From positions 1 through 25,054 of the forward strand of contig JAAUPH010000006.1 of the NCBI GenBank assembly GCA_012035435.1: a DNA stretch of 25,054 nt, written 5' to 3'. A program made the position numbers and the translations under genes. The notes beneath the pieces are model-generated. The model had not been told where the DNA came from, searched no databases, and saw nothing but the letters and a program-made list of their open reading frames with translations. How positions within the stretch are numbered: the stretch's first letter is position 1; every line of letters starts with the position of its first letter. Source of the stretch: Sphingopyxis sp. (GTDB lineage: Bacteria > Pseudomonadota > Alphaproteobacteria > Sphingomonadales > Sphingomonadaceae). Positions 23,128 through 25,054 of the stretch are shown here, piece by piece.

Positions 23128-23625
23128 TTAAGGCCAGTCAATTCTGTCATGGTCGGGATGCTGCCGATTGCTTGCCTTAATCGCCGCCGCCCATTCTTCC
23201 TGTGCTGGTTGATCGGTGGGACCACGGTCAGGAAAATCGGTAATCCTTTCGAACCAAGGCATGCGGCCTTCGATACCATCATGGCTGACAGGCACAAAAT
23301 GTTCTGGGTGATCCAGGGAGCCAATGGTCACAGCGATAGTGTCGGATGAGATGTCGTCATAGAATAATGGTGTTCCGCAACGCTTACAAAACCCGCGGTC
23401 GACATGCTCCGAACTGCGCCAGCTGGACGGTGCTCCGCGTATCCAGCGGAAGGCTGCTTTGGGTACGGAAACGAGAGCCGAGAAGACGTTTCCAACGGCT
23501 TTCTGACACATCCGGCAGTGACAAAGATGCGCATTGTTCAATATTCTCGTCGTTTGATAGCGCACTGCACCGCATTGGCAGCCACCGCTCACAACGCTGC
23601 GAGAATTGATTGCCTCATCCTTCAT
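23128..23625 (-). CDS. GFA-family zinc-binding protein
   Basis: 165 residues. All zinc-ligand motifs of the glutathione-dependent formaldehyde-activating enzyme (GFA/DUF636) fold are present: C16-Q-C18 in SGGCQCGAVRY, C35-H-C37-R-M-C40 in LCHCRMCQ, and C80-K-R-C83 in FCKRCGTPLFY. The C-terminal DGIEGRMPWFE segment is also typical of the family. Most members have no proven activity, and few condense formaldehyde with glutathione, so only the fold is certain. It is convergent with the ankyrin gene (11-base gap) and lies 25 bases after the stop of another minus-strand gene, which could make it the second gene of that unit. No signal peptide; cytoplasmic. Confidence 0.9.
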   Translation of the reverse strand: MKDEAINSRSVVSGGCQCGAVRYQTTRILNNAHLCHCRMCQKAVGNVFSALVSVPKAAFRWIRGAPSSWRSSEHVDRGFCKRCGTPLFYDDISSDTIAVTIGSLDHPEHFVPVSHDGIEGRMPWFERITDFPDRGPTDQPAQEEWAAAIKASNRQHPDHDRIDWP

Positions 23626-23650
23626 TGAAGTGGAGCCGCCGACGTAGCCG

Positions 23651-24403
23651 TTACTGCGCCACGGTCACGGGGGCCATTCGCGGAACATCGCATTGCGTGC
23701 GGAATTTGGCAGTCTTTTTGTCGAGCTGCCTGCGCAATTTCTGTATTTCCGATATCTTGTCGCGCATTGCCGCAATGGGCAGGATGCCCTTGGCCAATAC
23801 ACGCGTCCCGCCAAACTCATTCGGTGCAGAACGAATGTTCCAGACAATCTGATCGTAGCCAGACCCAAAAGCCAACAGCGCTTTGACGGGGACTACCGCT
23901 TTTGTGCTCATATTGCCATTGTTATGACGGTGCCAGACCATGATGCTGGTCATACTGGCTTCACTAACCGTTTGCGTGCGATCAGCATCGGTCGAGCGGT
24001 AAAAATGGATCCAGCTCCGCTCTGGCTTTTCCAAAGCACGACCGATTTTTTGTGCGTCGAACCAATAGTCCAGCGATACAAAGACGTCATCTTCGTGCAA
24101 CGGTGCCTTTGTCGGCAAATCCGCCGGCCAATAATATCTCACCGCCCATTTCAAACGCATGCCGGGCTCAAATTCGATGTGTGTTTTTGGTTGCCAGCCA
24201 AAGCTGTCTCGCGAGCGGGTAACTGTGCCAGCAGCTTCGAAAACGCTTCTGGACGCATCCCATTCACCCTCCGCATCTTCTTTCGAAACTGAGCAAATCC
24301 ATTCAAAGCCCCCCGTAGAGGAATTCGCTTGAGCCGGAGTTGATAGAGCTATCGATAGAATGATGGCGCAACTAATTTTCAGTCGTTCCGAAACAAGTTT
24401 CAA
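23651..24403 (-). CDS. Secreted protein of unknown function
   Basis: 250 residues. Signal peptide MKLVSERLKISCAIILSIALSTPAQA, cleaved after residue 26. The mature part has a Trp/Tyr-rich beta domain (RLKWAVRYYWPAD, VFVSLDYWFDAQ, RSWIHFYRST) and ends with a charged helix (MRDKISEIQKLRRQLDKKTAKF), a short coiled coil. The TTG at 24403 is chosen over an earlier TTG at 24472 because AAAGG lies 7 bases upstream and it gives a normal signal peptide. I do not recognise the family. Palindrome site 6 is 152 bases before this start. Confidence 0.7.
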   Translation of the reverse strand: MKLVSERLKISCAIILSIALSTPAQANSSTGGFEWICSVSKEDAEGEWDASRSVFEAAGTVTRSRDSFGWQPKTHIEFEPGMRLKWAVRYYWPADLPTKAPLHEDDVFVSLDYWFDAQKIGRALEKPERSWIHFYRSTDADRTQTVSEASMTSIMVWHRHNNGNMSTKAVVPVKALLAFGSGYDQIVWNIRSAPNEFGGTRVLAKGILPIAAMRDKISEIQKLRRQLDKKTAKFRTQCDVPRMAPVTVAQ

Positions 24404-24548
24404 TTGTTTTCCTTTTGCCCTTTGTGTCGGCCGTCTATCCTTGCGGTCAGAACAGCGCTGTCGAACAAACAAAGAATCGAACGAAAGTGCGAAACTTCGA
24501 CGGCGCGTTCCCTGCTATCACGGCACCTGACTCGCGATAAGGCGTTTG

Positions 24549-24562
24549 ATGCACTAGTGTAT
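24549..24562. promoter_or_regulatory. Palindromic operator-like site 6
   Basis: ATGCACTAGTGTAT, 13 of 14 matches to the core motif. It lies upstream of the minus-strand secreted-protein gene and overlaps the end of the dehydrogenase remnant, whose TAG stop is formed by the CTAG of the palindrome. Confidence 0.6.
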
Positions 24563-24922
24563 CTGTCGCATATCTGCTGGTCTTGTTGCCCGGGACGATT
24601 TTCCGTTGCCGCCGCCGATGACAGCGAAACGCCCTTGATTGGCGAGGAGTGTGCGTGCCTGCCGGTTTGAGAGTGTGCCGGTGCAGTCGAACAGCACCTC
24701 AAAGCTGTTCGATAGATCGAGCGCGCCGATCTTGGCAAAGTCGAGAACGCTGTCGGCACCAAGCGCAGCGACCGCCCACAGCTTTGCGCTATGGGTAACA
24801 GCGGTAACTTCAGCACCTGTTGCCTTGGACAGCTGCACCAGGGCGGCCCCCATGTCAGAGCCTGCGCCAAAAATCATGACTTGGCTGGGCTGAGCCGCCC
24901 GCGCGGTACGCAAAAAGCGCAT
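24554..24922 (-). pseudogene. Medium-chain dehydrogenase/quinone-oxidoreductase fragment
   Basis: About 122 codons of the nucleotide-binding half of an MDR-family enzyme: MIFGAGSDMGAALVQLSKATGAEVTAVTHS (Rossmann loop and helix), LGADSVLDF, FDCTGTLS and GRFAVIGGG. A full enzyme has 320-340 residues. The N-terminal catalytic domain is cut off exactly at the insertion-sequence boundary (24927/24928), and the C-terminal part is lost after IGGGNG, where unrelated codons lead to a stop. Broken at both ends, so not functional as an oxidoreductase. The right IS or an associated rearrangement removed its 5' part. Confidence 0.75.
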
Positions 24923-24927
24923 TGTCA

Positions 24928-25054
24928 GAGGGTGTCAGATTGTTTGTGTAAGCGGGGACCGGGTTCCATTCTGAGGAAGAAGGGACTCGACGATGACGAC
25001 GACGATCAAGCAAGAGACACTGGACGATTTGCTATCGGGGGTAACCAGCCCGGA
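24928..25054 (+). mobile_element. End of an IS256/mutator-like insertion sequence (right copy, partial)
   Basis: Exact inverted copy of bases 1-127, starting GAGGGTGTCAGATTG and running off the right edge. It interrupts the dehydrogenase remnant. No target duplication can be judged, because the outer end of each element is outside the window. Confidence 0.75.
24993..25054 (+). CDS. Transposase N-terminus, IS256/mutator-like (partial, runs off the right edge)
   Basis: The ATG is preceded by GAGGAAGAAGGG. It encodes the same 20 residues (MTTTIKQETLDDLL and on) as the left-end copy, reading outward to the right. Too short to see catalytic residues. Confidence 0.6.
   Translation, partial: MTTTIKQETLDDLLSGVTSP

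Noticed and set aside
1..25054. CRISPR arrays, rRNA genes, replication origins, retron or toxin-antitoxin modules
   Set aside because: No regularly spaced short repeats, rRNA signatures, iteron or DnaA-box clusters, or recognisable small toxin/antitoxin pairs were found on reading both strands.

Overview
The window is about 25 kb of moderately high-GC alphaproteobacterial DNA. The best guess is a member of the Sphingomonadales, based on the many small Ala/Arg-rich secreted proteins and lipoproteins (DUF4189, DUF1176, DUF2799 types), the tRNA-Gly sequence and the codon bias. This is inference; no marker gene fixes the species.

Ends. The first 127 bases are the exact reverse complement of the last 127. 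Both are the same end of one insertion sequence (IS256/mutator-like), with the transposase start codon pointing out of the window on each side. The window is therefore either a segment between two inverted copies of one IS or, given the 127-base overlap, a short-read contig broken at a collapsed IS.

Layout. (1) 1-2.4 kb is a mobile scar: IS end, tyrosine integrase, a 46-base 3' half of tRNA-Gly(GCC) that looks like its attachment site, and an IS3-family remnant. (2) 2.6-9.6 kb holds exported proteins of unknown function: two DUF4189 proteins, a DUF1176 protein, a DUF2799 lipoprotein, two other lipoproteins and one frameshifted gene. (3) 9.8-15.0 kb is a metabolic block: a membrane-anchored redoxin, an alpha/beta hydrolase with a Cys nucleophile divergent from a TetR regulator, and a tight operon (small membrane protein, alpha/beta hydrolase, SDR lacking the YxxxK pair) divergent from an HxlR regulator. 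(4) 15.0-23.1 kb is a lipoprotein divergent from a two-partner secretion locus: a TpsB transporter and a ~1600-residue TpsA exoprotein with TPS, GLUG and MBG repeats, both frameshifted, then a secreted ankyrin protein. (5) 23.1-24.9 kb has a GFA-family enzyme, a secreted unknown protein and a dehydrogenase remnant cut by the right IS.

Main discovery. A palindrome, ATGCACTAGTGCAT, recurs six times (two perfect copies; the others match 12 or 13 of 14), always near the 5' end of transcription units for exported proteins, including two copies before the two-partner secretion locus. It is absent from the 5' regions of the cytoplasmic enzyme operons. It looks like the operator of an envelope/surface regulon whose regulator is not in the window.
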